Made by a program: the position numbers and the translations under genes. Positions 36,785 through 46,198 of a stretch of 64,000 nucleotides of DNA are shown in pieces. The notes under the pieces are model-generated. The model was not told the DNA's origin. It saw only the letters and a list, made by a program, of their open reading frames with translations, and made no database searches. This DNA is from Mesorhizobium sp. AR07 (GTDB taxonomy: Bacteria > Pseudomonadota > Alphaproteobacteria > Rhizobiales > Rhizobiaceae). Numbering within the stretch: position 1 is the stretch's first letter; the number at the start of each line of letters is the position of its first letter. The stretch lies in contig NZ_CP080525.1 in assembly GCF_024746815.1 (NCBI RefSeq), positions 2,914,001-2,978,000 on the forward strand, in the 5' to 3' direction.

Positions 36785-38160
36785 GGCGGGCGGCCGCCAC
36801 CAGCCGGTTGATTGGCCTGTTGCTGCTGGCTGGCGGACATCCGTCGGCCGGCTTCGCCCAGGACGCGCTGCAGCCGTATCAGCTGGTGCGCTCTCTGCAG
36901 CTCATCCAGGACCGCATCGCCACGGGCGATCATGCCGCGCTGCCGATGCAGGCCAAGCTGCTCGAGATGGCGGATGCGCGCCTGCGCTCGGCGGATGCCG
37001 AGGATTTCAAGGATGCCAAGAACTTTCGCGCCCTGCTTGTCTACGGCATGAGCGGCGGCAACCCCGTGACTGTCGAGGCAGCCACGTCGCGCGCCGCGAC
37101 AGACCCGCAAAGCCTTGCCATAGCCAAAGGCGTGATCGACTACCTCAATGGCCGGCCCGGCGAGGCGATCGAAGCGTTGAAGCCGATCGATCCCATGGCG
37201 CTCCCCCCCGATCTCGGCGCCTTCCTTGCCCTGGTCAAAGGCTCGCTGCTTGCCGGCGACCAGCCGGCGGCGGCGCTCGGCCTGCTGGACGAGGCAAGAT
37301 TGCTCAGCCCCGGCACGCTGGTCGAGGAAGCGGCACTTCGCCGTTCGGTCGGCATTGCCGTCGCGCAAGGTGACGCGGCGCGCTTCGCGCTCGCCTCCAC
37401 CCAGTATGTCGAGCGTTACCTCTATTCGCCCTATGCCAGCCAGTTCGCCGACTCCTTCGTCTCCGGCGTCATCGCGCTTCATATGTCGATCAGCCAGGAC
37501 AAGCTGGGCGACATCACTTCGATGATGGATCCCGAGCGCGAGAAGGTGATCTACCTGCGCATCGCCCGCCGCGCCGCGATCGACGGCCTCAACGACCTGT
37601 CGGCCTTCGCTTCGGCACGGGCCGAGCAGGGTCGCGACGGCAACACCAACCACGACGACCCACGCGCCCTGCTCTACGCCAGCCTGTCCACCGTCACCTC
37701 GGGCACCATCGAGGACGTGCGCGCCAAGCTCGGGAAGATCGACCGCAGCAGGCTGTCGGACGGCGACCGCGCCTTGCTCGACGCCGCTCAGGCCATCGCC
37801 GGCGAGGTCGTCGCCCCGCCCGCCGCCCTTCCTGCGGAGAAGCTCGCCCCGGTTGCAAGTGAGCCTCCGTCTCCCGAGATCGCCACGGCGCAAGGCGCCG
37901 ACGCGAGCGGACTGCCGCCGGTCGAAGGCGCGATCGCGGAGCAACCCGCCGTCGCCAAGGCCTCCGGCGGACCAGCCACCAAGGCGCCGAACACGCCGGC
38001 GGTCGCGGCCGCGTCAGCCAATGCGGCGACTGTCATGCCGGCATCTGCGCCAGCGCCCACAGCCAGTCCAGAGCCCGCCGATCCGACCGACGCCGCCATG
38101 ACCAGAACACGTCGACAGCTCGACCTGATCGACCAGATGCTTGGAGCCGCCCCCAAATGA
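36781..38160 (+). CDS. motC: Rhizobial motility protein MotC
   Basis: A 459-residue periplasmic protein with a signal peptide (RLIGLLLLAGGHPSAGFAQD). The body is helical (DALQPYQLVRSLQLIQDRIA and so on) and the C-terminal 120 residues are Ala/Pro-rich. MotC is specific to rhizobia and associates with MotB; MotE is its chaperone. Identification rests on position after motB and general features. The ATG overlaps the motB stop, and the end overlaps fliK. Confidence 0.88.
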   Translation: MRRAAATSRLIGLLLLAGGHPSAGFAQDALQPYQLVRSLQLIQDRIATGDHAALPMQAKLLEMADARLRSADAEDFKDAKNFRALLVYGMSGGNPVTVEAATSRAATDPQSLAIAKGVIDYLNGRPGEAIEALKPIDPMALPPDLGAFLALVKGSLLAGDQPAAALGLLDEARLLSPGTLVEEAALRRSVGIAVAQGDAARFALASTQYVERYLYSPYASQFADSFVSGVIALHMSISQDKLGDITSMMDPEREKVIYLRIARRAAIDGLNDLSAFASARAEQGRDGNTNHDDPRALLYASLSTVTSGTIEDVRAKLGKIDRSRLSDGDRALLDAAQAIAGEVVAPPAALPAEKLAPVASEPPSPEIATAQGADASGLPPVEGAIAEQPAVAKASGGPATKAPNTPAVAAASANAATVMPASAPAPTASPEPADPTDAAMTRTRRQLDLIDQMLGAAPK

Positions 38161-39659
38161 CCACCAGCCTGGGCTCGGCCCTGCCAGGATTTGCTGCCCC
38201 GCGCGCGACGCCGGAGCAACCGGCCGCGAACGGCAAGAAGGACAGCACGGGCTTTGGCAAGATGCTGCACGGCGAGGCCAATCCTGCCCGCCCGGGACGG
38301 CAAACGGCGACCGAAGCGGGACCGCGCGAGCAGCGCTGGGGCAAACTCGCCGCCAGCCTTGCCAAGCATGACGGCCAGGCCGAACTGAAAACAGCCGATC
38401 CCGAAAAGACAGTCCCGGCCAAAGTGCCGACCGTGAAGACTGGCAAGGACGAGCTGGAAGCAAACTCGCAAAAGGACGAGTTGGTGGCAAAGCCGCACAG
38501 GGACGACCTTCATGCCAAGCCGCATAAGGACGAGCTGGACGCAAAGCCGCACAGGGACGACGCCGACGCCGGAAAAACGGCGCCGGATGCTGATGCCGTG
38601 CCGCTTCAGGACCACCTGCCGCTGCTGATCGCGTTTCATGACCTGCGCCATTTCTCGACATCGGCCAAGGCAGCCGGGCGCGACGCGGCCGTCGGTGAAA
38701 GCCCGGCAAACCCGACGCTCGACGGGCAGGCTCCGCTGCCAAAGACCTACCGGTCGAAGTCCGCGGTGGGAGACCAGGCCCTCGAAACCATGTCGAAGCC
38801 GGAAGCCATGCCGAAGCCCGAACAAGTGTCGGTCGTCGATGGGCCTTTGACGTCGCTTGACGGCCAGCCGCCGAGCGCTGCCAACGCTGCCTCGAGCGCG
38901 CCGAAACGCGACAATGTCATGGCGGCTCCGAAGCTGCCGGACGCCACAACTGCCGATGTGCCCGGCGTGCAGTCGAGGCACGACGCGCCGACACTGAAAA
39001 GCATCGAGGATGTCCAGTCCTCGCTGCGGCCCGAAGCGGGAAAACAGTCCTTGTCGGCACGCATCGACGTGGTATCGCAACAGAGCTTCCCTGCGCCACC
39101 GCAGAGCCCCATCAGCCAGGCAGCCCTCAATGTGGTCAACGCCATAGCGGCCGATGGCGGCCCGCAAAAGGCCCTTTCGGCCTCATCGGCGACCACCCGG
39201 CTGGCCAGCCCTGTTGCCGTTCCGACACATGTGTTGAAGATCGAACTTCACCCCGCCGAACTCGGCATGGTGACAGCCCACCTTCGCCTCTCGGGAGAAC
39301 AACTTTCGATTGAACTGAAGCCCTCGACACACGACGCCTATCGTCAGCTGTCCGCCGACAGCGAGGCCATCGTCAAATCGCTGCGCGGGCTCGGCTTCGA
39401 GGTTGACAAGGTCACCATCCTGCAACCCTCGGTGGCAATCCCCGCCGCAACCCGCACCGATGCAAACGCCCCCTTGCCGGCGGCGCCAGGCCGCGACCAG
39501 TCATCCTTCCAACCTGGAAACCCGGGCGGCGGCAATGCAGGAACCGGCGGCCAGCAACCGGGTCAGCAATCCGCAGGGAACCGCAACGATGACGCGCAGG
39601 ACTACGGCCGCGGCACTTCGCCTTCTCGCGAGCGTGCTGGCGACGATATGTTTATCTAG
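38157..39659 (+). CDS. fliK: Hook-length control protein FliK (MotD)
   Basis: A 500-residue protein that sets hook length and signals FlhB to switch substrate. The C-terminal FliK domain is visible (KIELHPAELGMVTAHLRLSG, then LSIELKPSTHDAYRQLSADS, to about residue 425). The N-terminal part is low complexity and has about four copies of a 12-residue unit (K-D-E-L-x-A-K-P-H-x-D-x) at 38450-38570. In Sinorhizobium the gene at this place was first named motD. ATGA overlap with motC. Confidence 0.9.
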   Translation: MTTSLGSALPGFAAPRATPEQPAANGKKDSTGFGKMLHGEANPARPGRQTATEAGPREQRWGKLAASLAKHDGQAELKTADPEKTVPAKVPTVKTGKDELEANSQKDELVAKPHRDDLHAKPHKDELDAKPHRDDADAGKTAPDADAVPLQDHLPLLIAFHDLRHFSTSAKAAGRDAAVGESPANPTLDGQAPLPKTYRSKSAVGDQALETMSKPEAMPKPEQVSVVDGPLTSLDGQPPSAANAASSAPKRDNVMAAPKLPDATTADVPGVQSRHDAPTLKSIEDVQSSLRPEAGKQSLSARIDVVSQQSFPAPPQSPISQAALNVVNAIAADGGPQKALSASSATTRLASPVAVPTHVLKIELHPAELGMVTAHLRLSGEQLSIELKPSTHDAYRQLSADSEAIVKSLRGLGFEVDKVTILQPSVAIPAATRTDANAPLPAAPGRDQSSFQPGNPGGGNAGTGGQQPGQQSAGNRNDDAQDYGRGTSPSRERAGDDMFI

Positions 39660-40176
39660 CATCGCGGGTGCCGCCGCTGCCGCCACCAATGCTTGCGAGC
39701 CGGAGATCCTGCGCGCCGCCGACCGCTATGGCGTGCCAGCCGGCATCCTCTACGCGGTCGGCCTGACGGAGACCGGAAACAAAGGCAGCTTGCAGCCCAA
39801 CGCCTTGAATATAGAGGGAAAAGCTGTCTTTCCAAAGAGCCGGGCCGAGGCCCTTGCCGCCTTCGCCAATGCCCGGCGCGAGGGCAAGACGCTGATCGAT
39901 CTGGGCTGCATGCAGATCAACCATCACTACCACGCGTCGCATTTTCGCAGCGTCGAGGACATGCTCGACCCGCGTCAGAACGTCGACTATGCGGCCCGAT
40001 TCCTGGCCAATCTCCATGCCCGTCACGAGACCTGGTCGATGGCCGTCGCCCGCTATCATGCCGGTCCCGACAACGATCCGGCGCAGAAGATCTATGTCTG
40101 CCGCGTCATTGCCAACATGGTCGCCACCGGCTTTGGAAAGTGGACCGCGAACGCCCGCGGCTTCTGCAACCCGTAA
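39589..40176 (+). CDS. Lytic transglycosylase-like protein
   Basis: A 195-residue exported protein of the SLT/lysozyme-like fold. A signal peptide (LLASVLATICLSSIAGAAAA) is followed by the catalytic Glu in YAVGLTETGN, a GCMQIN motif and a VARYHAGP motif. Start at ATG 39589 has GGGAA upstream and lies inside the end of fliK (71-base overlap). Because the FlgJ protein of this cluster has no muramidase domain, this enzyme probably opens the peptidoglycan for the rod. Confidence 0.85.
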   Translation: MTRRTTAAALRLLASVLATICLSSIAGAAAAATNACEPEILRAADRYGVPAGILYAVGLTETGNKGSLQPNALNIEGKAVFPKSRAEALAAFANARREGKTLIDLGCMQINHHYHASHFRSVEDMLDPRQNVDYAARFLANLHARHETWSMAVARYHAGPDNDPAQKIYVCRVIANMVATGFGKWTANARGFCNP

Positions 40177-40397
40177 GCGTGTCTTGCGCCTCCTATACGC
40201 CAAGCCCGCAAACCCGGTCTATCGTTTTGACTTGGCCAAGACTTGCCGCGCAAAGCATATCTGGTTGCGCGCTAATGCAACCGATGCGATTCCAGACTCC
40301 CAAGAAACTAGCTACAAGAAATGACGGTTGTTCAGGATTCTCGCCAGCGGATACCCCTCTTTTCACGGGGCAAATGATTTGATTCGGAGGCGGGCCG

Positions 40398-41066
40398 ATG
40401 ATTGTAATCGTTGACGAGCGCGAGCTCGTAACAGAGGGATACAATTCACTTTTTGACCGTGAGGGTGTCGCCTGTGCGGGCTTCGCGCCGGGCGAGTTCG
40501 GCGAGTGGGTGAGCTCGGCCGCCGACACCGACCTGAGGTCGGTCCGCGCCTTCCTCATCGGCGACTGCCGCGAAGGCTCGATCTCTCCCCGTCAGATCCG
40601 CGACCGCACCGGCGCTCCGGTCATTGCGCTCAGCGAGCAGCATTCCCTGGAGAACACGCTGCGGTTGTTCGAGAGCGGCGTCGACGATGTCATTCGCAAG
40701 CCCGTCCATATCCGCGAGATCCTTGCCCGCATCACCGCCATCCGCCGCCGCGCCCAGGAAGATGTCGCCTACACCGAGATCGGCGCCATGCGCATCTTCA
40801 TGGACGGCCGCGACCCCGAGATCGACGGTCAGCCGCTGGCCTTGCCGCGTCGTGAACGCCGCATCCTCGAATATCTGGCGAGCAATCGCGGGCGCCGCGT
40901 CACCAAGACCCAGGTCTTCAACGCCATCTACGGCATCTTCGATGAAGAGGTCGAGGAGAACGTGGTGGAGAGCCACATCAGCAAACTGCGCAAGAAGCTG
41001 CGCGAGAAGCTCGGCACCGACCCGATCGATTCCAAGCGCTTCCTCGGCTACCGGCTCGTCTTCTGA
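40398..41066 (+). CDS. rem: OmpR-type motility regulator Rem
   Basis: A 222-residue regulator with an N-terminal receiver-like domain and a C-terminal winged helix ([20 protein letters not shown], then [17 protein letters not shown]). The receiver is atypical: the first acidic pocket is VDERE and the usual phosphoacceptor region reads [10 protein letters not shown]. In Sinorhizobium Rem is controlled by VisNR and activates class II flagellar genes. Its place between fliK and flgE is the rhizobial one. GGAGG precedes the ATG. Confidence 0.92.
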   Translation: MIVIVDERELVTEGYNSLFDREGVACAGFAPGEFGEWVSSAADTDLRSVRAFLIGDCREGSISPRQIRDRTGAPVIALSEQHSLENTLRLFESGVDDVIRKPVHIREILARITAIRRRAQEDVAYTEIGAMRIFMDGRDPEIDGQPLALPRRERRILEYLASNRGRRVTKTQVFNAIYGIFDEEVEENVVESHISKLRKKLREKLGTDPIDSKRFLGYRLVF

Positions 41067-41085
41067 TGCAGCGCCGCGCCAGCCT

Positions 41086-41108
41086 CGCGCAAGAAAACAC
41101 GCGTAGCC
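41086..41108 (+). promoter_or_regulatory. Candidate flagellar promoter box upstream of flgE
   Basis: CGCGCAAG-N10-TAGCC in the 100-base gap between rem and flgE, about 60 bases before the flgE ATG. It is directly upstream of a tandem 21-bp repeat. Confidence 0.45.
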
Positions 41109-41112
41109 TCGT

Positions 41113-41154
41113 AGCCAGTGGCATCCGCATTGGAGCCAGTGGCATCCACATTGG
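41113..41154 (+). repeat. Tandem 21-bp direct repeat before flgE
   Basis: Two adjacent 21-bp copies (41113-41133 and 41134-41154), each beginning AGCCAGTGGCATCC, differ only at position 15 (G or A). The second copy ends in the first bases of the flgE ribosome binding site (GGGGAG). Confidence 0.85.
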
Positions 41155-41166
41155 GGAGACGTTTCG

Positions 41167-42420
41167 ATGAGCCTCTACGGAATGATGCGGACCGGCGTTT
41201 CCGGCATGAATGCACAGGCAAACCGGCTGTCCGCCACGGCCGACAACATCGCCAATTCCGACACCACCGGTTACAAGCGATCCTCCGCCGAATTTTCGAC
41301 GCTGGTCATGCCGACCACGGGTGGCGCCTACAATTCCGGCGGCGTCACCACGACGATCCGGAAGGCGGTCAGCGATCCGGGCGTGCTTCAATACACGACC
41401 TCGGTCTCCGACCTTGCCGTCAATGGCGATGGTTTCTTCGTCGTTCAGAATCCGAGCGGTACACCCTTCCTGACACGGGCCGGCGCCTTCGTTCCCGATG
41501 CGCAGGGACGGCTGGTCAACGCGGCCGGCTTCCAGCTGATGGCTTACAGCTACGCCAACGGCGTGCCGGCGGCGACTGTGAACGGCTTCGAGGGACTGAC
41601 TCCGGTGGTCATCTCCGACCAGGAGATGACGGCAACGCCGAGCACCCAAGGTACCTACAGCGGCAACCTGTCGGCAGGCGCGACGCCGGCCGCCGGCAAT
41701 CTGCCCACCACCAACGTCGCGGGCGCGCAGTACACGTCGAAATCCTCGATGGTCGCCTACGACAATCTCGGCAACAAGAAGCTGCTCGACGTCTATTTCA
41801 CCAACACCGGCGCCGGCACCTGGCAGGTCGCGGTCTTCGATCAGTCGAAAGCCACTCCCGGAACGTCGTTCCCCTACACAGGCGGCGCACTGGGCACGGC
41901 CAACCTGACCTTCGACACCACCACCGGCAAGCTCACCGGCGCCGTCAACAGCGTCAGCCTGACAGTGCCCAATGGCGCCCCCTTTTCGCTGGATCTGTCG
42001 AAATTGACCCAGCTCGGCACCGGCTTCACCGTTTCCGATGCCCAGGTCAACGGCAACGCGCCGAGCACCATCGACAAGGTCCAGATCAGCAAGGACGGCA
42101 CCATCTACGCCCAATACAAGGACGGCTCCACCAAGCCGCTCTACAAGATTCCGCTGGCCGACGTGCAGAGCCCGGACCAGCTCACCGCGCTGCCCGGCAA
42201 CGTCTACGCACAGGGCACCGATTCCGGCGCGGTTCGTGTCGGCTTTGCCAATGAAGGCAAGCTCGGCTCCATCATCTCCGGCGCACTCGAGAACTCCAAC
42301 GTCGACATCGCCACAGAACTGACCGACATGATCGCGGCGCAGCGCAGCTATACCGCCAATTCGAAAGTCTTCCAGACCGGTTCCGATCTGATGGACGTCC
42401 TTGTCAACCTGAAGAGATAA
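41167..42420 (+). CDS. flgE: Flagellar hook protein FlgE
   Basis: A 417-residue hook subunit. N-terminal motif MRTGVSGMNAQANRLSATAD and NIANSDTTGYKRSSAEF; C-terminal SNVDIATELTDMIAAQRSYT. Length is normal. It is the first gene of a seven-gene run ending in fliQ. Confidence 0.96.
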   Translation: MSLYGMMRTGVSGMNAQANRLSATADNIANSDTTGYKRSSAEFSTLVMPTTGGAYNSGGVTTTIRKAVSDPGVLQYTTSVSDLAVNGDGFFVVQNPSGTPFLTRAGAFVPDAQGRLVNAAGFQLMAYSYANGVPAATVNGFEGLTPVVISDQEMTATPSTQGTYSGNLSAGATPAAGNLPTTNVAGAQYTSKSSMVAYDNLGNKKLLDVYFTNTGAGTWQVAVFDQSKATPGTSFPYTGGALGTANLTFDTTTGKLTGAVNSVSLTVPNGAPFSLDLSKLTQLGTGFTVSDAQVNGNAPSTIDKVQISKDGTIYAQYKDGSTKPLYKIPLADVQSPDQLTALPGNVYAQGTDSGAVRVGFANEGKLGSIISGALENSNVDIATELTDMIAAQRSYTANSKVFQTGSDLMDVLVNLKR

Positions 42421-42447
42421 GACGGGCACCGCCCGCGAAAGATACGC

Positions 42448-43902
42448 ATGTCGCTGTCTACTGCACTGAGCATCGCCCAATCGGCGCTTATGAACACCGC
42501 CCGGCAGACCAGCGTTGTCTCGCGCAACGTCGCCGACGCCGACAACCCGGACTATTCGCGCCGCCAGGCCGTCGTCACCAGCACGGCGCCGGGCGCGCGT
42601 TCGGTTGATATCCAGCGCGCCACCAACGATCTGCTGTTCCGCCAGAATCTCGGCGCATTGTCGGCCTGGAGCGGCCAGAGCGCGCTTTACAGCGGCATGG
42701 ATCAACTGGGCATATCGGTCAATGGCGTCGACAATGCGTCCTCGCCCTCGACCGCGATCGGCAATCTGCAGAAGGCGCTGCAGCTCTACGCCACCTCGCC
42801 GTCCAACCAGAACCTCGGCGCCAGCGTCATCGACGCGGCCAAGCAGGTCGTGCGGTCGCTGAACGAGGGCTCCAAGGCGATCCAGGATTTCCGCACCCAG
42901 ACCGACAGCCAGATCGCCACGGGGGTCAACGACCTCAACTCGCTGCTCAACCAGTTCCAGAATGCCAACACGGCGGTCATCTCCGGAACCCGTTCCGGTA
43001 CCGATGTTTCCGATGCGCTCGACCAGCGCGATGCGCTTTTGAAGAAGATTTCGAACTATGTCCCGGTGTCGACCTTCACGCGCGGCGACAATGACATGGT
43101 CGTCACCACCGGCGACGGCACGACGCTGTTCGAGACCATTCCGCGCACGGTCAGCTTCGCGCCATCGGCCGGCTATGTCGCCGGTGCCGCCGGCAACGCC
43201 GTCTATATCGACAATGTGCCGATCTCGGCGGGAACGGGCGGCAACACCAGCGCCAGCGGCAAGCTTGCCGGCCTGCTGCAATTGCGCGACGGCGCCGCCT
43301 CGACCATGCAGAGCCAACTCGACGAGACCGCGCGCGGCCTGATCACGGCCTTTGCCGAAACCGCACCTTCGATGCCCAATGCCGCCGGCCTGTTCACCTG
43401 GTCCGGTGCGCCGGCCGTGCCGGCAGCAGGCACGCTGGTCAACGGCCTTGCCGGCTCCATCAGCGTCAATGCGGCGATGGACCCGAGCACCGGCGGCAAT
43501 CCAACACTGCTGCGCGACGGCGGCGCCAATGGTGCTGCCTATGTCGCCAACACCGGCGGCGGCGCTTCCTATTCCAACCTATTGGTTGCCTATGGCGACA
43601 GGCTCGACCAGCCGATGACCTTCGACCCCGCCGCCGGGGTTTCGGCGACGTCAAGCGTTTCGGACTACGCGGCCAATTCGATCGGCTGGTTCCAGGGCGT
43701 GCGCCAGCAGGCTTCGACCGCCTCCGACGCCAAGGAAGCGTTGGCATCGCGCAGCGCCGAGGCGCTGTCCAACGCCACCGGCGTCAATGTCGATCAGGAA
43801 ATGTCGCTGATGCTCGACCTCGAACACACCTATCAGGCATCAGCCCGGATGATGAAAACGGTCAACGATATGATGACGGCCTTACTCAGCGCGGTGGGAT
43901 AA
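42448..43902 (+). CDS. flgK: Hook-filament junction protein FlgK (HAP1)
   Basis: A 484-residue junction protein. N-terminal rod/hook-like motif SVVSRNVADADNPDYSRRQA; C-terminal GVNVDQEMSLMLDLEHTYQA. Together with FlgL it links hook and filament. No fliD cap gene is near. Confidence 0.95.
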   Translation: MSLSTALSIAQSALMNTARQTSVVSRNVADADNPDYSRRQAVVTSTAPGARSVDIQRATNDLLFRQNLGALSAWSGQSALYSGMDQLGISVNGVDNASSPSTAIGNLQKALQLYATSPSNQNLGASVIDAAKQVVRSLNEGSKAIQDFRTQTDSQIATGVNDLNSLLNQFQNANTAVISGTRSGTDVSDALDQRDALLKKISNYVPVSTFTRGDNDMVVTTGDGTTLFETIPRTVSFAPSAGYVAGAAGNAVYIDNVPISAGTGGNTSASGKLAGLLQLRDGAASTMQSQLDETARGLITAFAETAPSMPNAAGLFTWSGAPAVPAAGTLVNGLAGSISVNAAMDPSTGGNPTLLRDGGANGAAYVANTGGGASYSNLLVAYGDRLDQPMTFDPAAGVSATSSVSDYAANSIGWFQGVRQQASTASDAKEALASRSAEALSNATGVNVDQEMSLMLDLEHTYQASARMMKTVNDMMTALLSAVG

Positions 43903-43905
43903 TCC

Positions 43906-44949
43906 ATGACTTCAGTCTCGTCAGCCGCCCTATCGAACGCCATGCGCTCCCAGCAGATGCGCATGCAGGTCGACCTTGTCAAAGCCACGAAAGAGTCCTC
44001 GACCGGCAGGGTCGCCGATGTCGGCCTGGCTCTCGGAGCGCGCACCGCGCAGTCCGTCACCTTCTCGCGCGACCTCGACCGGCTCAACGTCATCATCGAC
44101 TCCAACGGTCTGGTCGGCGCCCGGCTTTCCTCGACGCAGACCTCGCTTGGCCAGCTCTCCACCGCGGCGCAGTCCTTTCTGTCCAGCCTGACCACCGCCT
44201 CATCAAGCGATTCTTCCAACAACCTCACCCGAGATTCCGGCAAGGCGACCATCCAGCAGCTGACCTCGATCCTCAACACCAGCGTTAACGGCGAATACCT
44301 GTTCGCCGGCACCAACACCGACGTCAAGCCGATCAACGACTTCAACGCCGCCGGCTCTCCCGCCAAGGCGGCATTCGATGCCTCCTTCGTCGCCAAGTTC
44401 GGTTTTACCCAGGATGACCCGGCAGCGGCCAACATCACTGCTGCCCAGATGGACGACTTCATCACCAACAACGTCGTGCCGCAGTTCATAGGCCCGGGCT
44501 GGCAAGGCAACTGGTCGAACGCCACCGACCAGCAGATCGTCAGCCGCATCGCGCTGAACGAAACCACGCCGACTTCGACCAGTGCCAACAGCGCCGGCAT
44601 CCAGAAGCTCGCCATGGCGGCAACCATGGTCGCCAGCCTGATGTCGAGCAACATCAGCCAGGCCGCGAAGAATACGGTCGTCAGCCGCTCCACCGCGCTG
44701 GTCGGCGAAGCACTGAGCGGCATCGGCCAGATTCAGTCCCAGACCGGCATCGTCCAGAAGCGGGTTTCCGATGCAAACGACCGCATGAAAACGCAGGTCG
44801 ACCTCTTCGAACGGCATATTGTCGATCTGGAGGGCGTCGATCCAGCCGAGGCCGCGACCCGCGTCGCGAATCTGACGCAGCATATCGAAAATTCGTTTGC
44901 GCTGACGGCACGCCTGCAACAGCTCAGCCTGTTGAAATACCTGACCTGA
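43906..44949 (+). CDS. flgL: Hook-filament junction protein FlgL (HAP3)
   Basis: A 347-residue flagellin-like junction protein. N-terminus MTSVSSAALSNAMRSQQMRM, a motif EYLFAGTNTDVKP in the middle and a C-terminal helix ending QLSLLKYLT. Follows flgK by three bases. Confidence 0.93.
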   Translation: MTSVSSAALSNAMRSQQMRMQVDLVKATKESSTGRVADVGLALGARTAQSVTFSRDLDRLNVIIDSNGLVGARLSSTQTSLGQLSTAAQSFLSSLTTASSSDSSNNLTRDSGKATIQQLTSILNTSVNGEYLFAGTNTDVKPINDFNAAGSPAKAAFDASFVAKFGFTQDDPAAANITAAQMDDFITNNVVPQFIGPGWQGNWSNATDQQIVSRIALNETTPTSTSANSAGIQKLAMAATMVASLMSSNISQAAKNTVVSRSTALVGEALSGIGQIQSQTGIVQKRVSDANDRMKTQVDLFERHIVDLEGVDPAEAATRVANLTQHIENSFALTARLQQLSLLKYLT

Positions 44950-44979
44950 CAACGCTTAACGGAACGGTAGAGCCCAACG

Positions 44980-45327
44980 ATGTACCAATTCTCCTACGCC
45001 GACATCCAGAGCACCTCCGTTGCCGACGCGAAGGACCGTGAGCGGCAGATCCTGACCCGCTCGATCGACATGCTGTCGGCGGCGGCGGTCGCCGGCCACG
45101 CCTCGATGGAAGCTATCGAGGCGCTGCGTTTCACCAACCGTGTCTGGACCACCTTCGTCGAGGATCTCGGCTCCAGCGACAACGCCCTGCCCAAGGAACT
45201 GCGGGCCAACCTCATTTCCATCGGCCTGTGGCTGCTGCGCGAGACCGAGGACATTCGCCAGGGCCGCACCAGCAATTTCGAAGGGCTGATCGAGGTGTCC
45301 CAGATCATCAGGGACGGCATTCAATGA
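44980..45327 (+). CDS. flaF: Flagellin regulator FlaF
   Basis: A 115-residue protein of the FlaF family, which is confined to alphaproteobacteria and promotes flagellin secretion or synthesis (opposing FlbT). It begins MYQFSYADIQSTSVADAKDRE and has a central RSIDMLSAAAVAG. The stop codon overlaps the flbT start (ATGA). Confidence 0.93.
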   Translation: MYQFSYADIQSTSVADAKDRERQILTRSIDMLSAAAVAGHASMEAIEALRFTNRVWTTFVEDLGSSDNALPKELRANLISIGLWLLRETEDIRQGRTSNFEGLIEVSQIIRDGIQ

Positions 45328-45770
45328 CCAGTACGCTGAAGATATCCCTGAAGCCGAACGAGAAGATCTACGTCAACGGGGCCGTCATCCGCGTCGACCG
45401 CAAGGTCACGGTCGAATTGATGAACGATGTGCAGTTCCTGCTCGAGAGCCACGTCATCCAGGCCGACGACGCTTCGACGCCGCTCAAGCAGCTGTATTTC
45501 ATCTTGCAGGTCATGCTGATGAATCCGGCTGGCGCGGCCGAGGCGCGCGACATGTTCCGTCGCTCGCTGCCGCTGCTGCTGGCAAACTTCGAGGACAACC
45601 AGATCCGCGCTGCGCTGAAACAGATCGACCGCATGGTCGGCGAGGATCATATCTACGAGGCGCTGAAGGCGATCCGCGCGCTCTATCCGCTCGAACGCCG
45701 CGCGCTTGGCGGCAATGACGATGTTCCGGGTGCCGCTGCGCGCCCGCTGGCTGTGGGAGCACGATACTGA
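45324..45770 (+). CDS. flbT: Flagellin translation regulator FlbT
   Basis: A 148-residue regulator. Typical start LKISLKPNEKIYVNGAVIRV and core FLLESHVIQADDASTPLKQL, YFILQVMLMNP. In Caulobacter FlbT binds flagellin mRNA leaders and lowers their stability. ATG at 45324 overlaps flaF; its stop shares a base with the flgD ATG (TGATG). Confidence 0.94.
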   Translation: MTSTLKISLKPNEKIYVNGAVIRVDRKVTVELMNDVQFLLESHVIQADDASTPLKQLYFILQVMLMNPAGAAEARDMFRRSLPLLLANFEDNQIRAALKQIDRMVGEDHIYEALKAIRALYPLERRALGGNDDVPGAAARPLAVGARY

Positions 45771-46177
45771 TGAACGTGGACATGACGACGACGATACCGG
45801 TTGGCGCCAACCAGACCAGCCAGCAGACCTCCAAGACTGCGGTCGACTACCAGTCGTTCCTGAAGCTTCTGATCGCCGAGATGAAGAACCAGGATCCGAC
45901 CAAGCCGATGGACTCGACGCAATATGTCGCCCAGCTCGCCACCTTTTCGCAGGTCGAGCAGTCGGTGCAGACCAACACCAAGCTCAACCAGATCATGCAG
46001 TCGTCGGCGCTGTCGCAAGCCGATGCGCTGATCGGGCGCTCGATAACCTCCGCCGACGGCACGACGACCGGCACGGTGGCATCGGTGCGCCTCGCCAGCA
46101 GCGGCCTCATCGCCGTGCTAGCGAACGGCACCGAAGTCGCGGTCGGCCCCGGGGTCTCGGTCAAGGCCGCGAGCTGA
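45770..46177 (+). CDS. flgD: Hook-cap protein FlgD (short form)
   Basis: A 135-residue hook scaffolding protein. The conserved N-terminal segment is FLKLLIAEMKNQDPTKPMDS followed by YVAQLATFSQVEQ. It is shorter than enteric FlgD (over 200 residues) and lacks most of the C-terminal Ig/Tudor part, as is usual for rhizobia. Coupled to flbT. Confidence 0.93.
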   Translation: MNVDMTTTIPVGANQTSQQTSKTAVDYQSFLKLLIAEMKNQDPTKPMDSTQYVAQLATFSQVEQSVQTNTKLNQIMQSSALSQADALIGRSITSADGTTTGTVASVRLASSGLIAVLANGTEVAVGPGVSVKAAS

Positions 46178-46198
46178 CGTCCCGGCAGGCCAGTCCCC

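Noticed and set aside
37365..37372. CGCGCAAG inside motC, and similar hits inside fliG, fliL and the LysR gene
   Set aside because: Coding-sequence occurrences without TA at the fixed spacing; taken as the background rate of the 8-mer in GC-rich DNA.
40201..40397. Promoter box for rem
   Set aside because: CGCGCAAA occurs at 40248-40255 but no TA stands at ten bases and no convincing -35/-10 pair was found; rem is expected to depend on VisNR in any case.
40978..43317. Long minus-strand frame (779 codons) opposite flgE-flgK
   Set aside because: Antisense to well-identified hook genes, with shadow composition.
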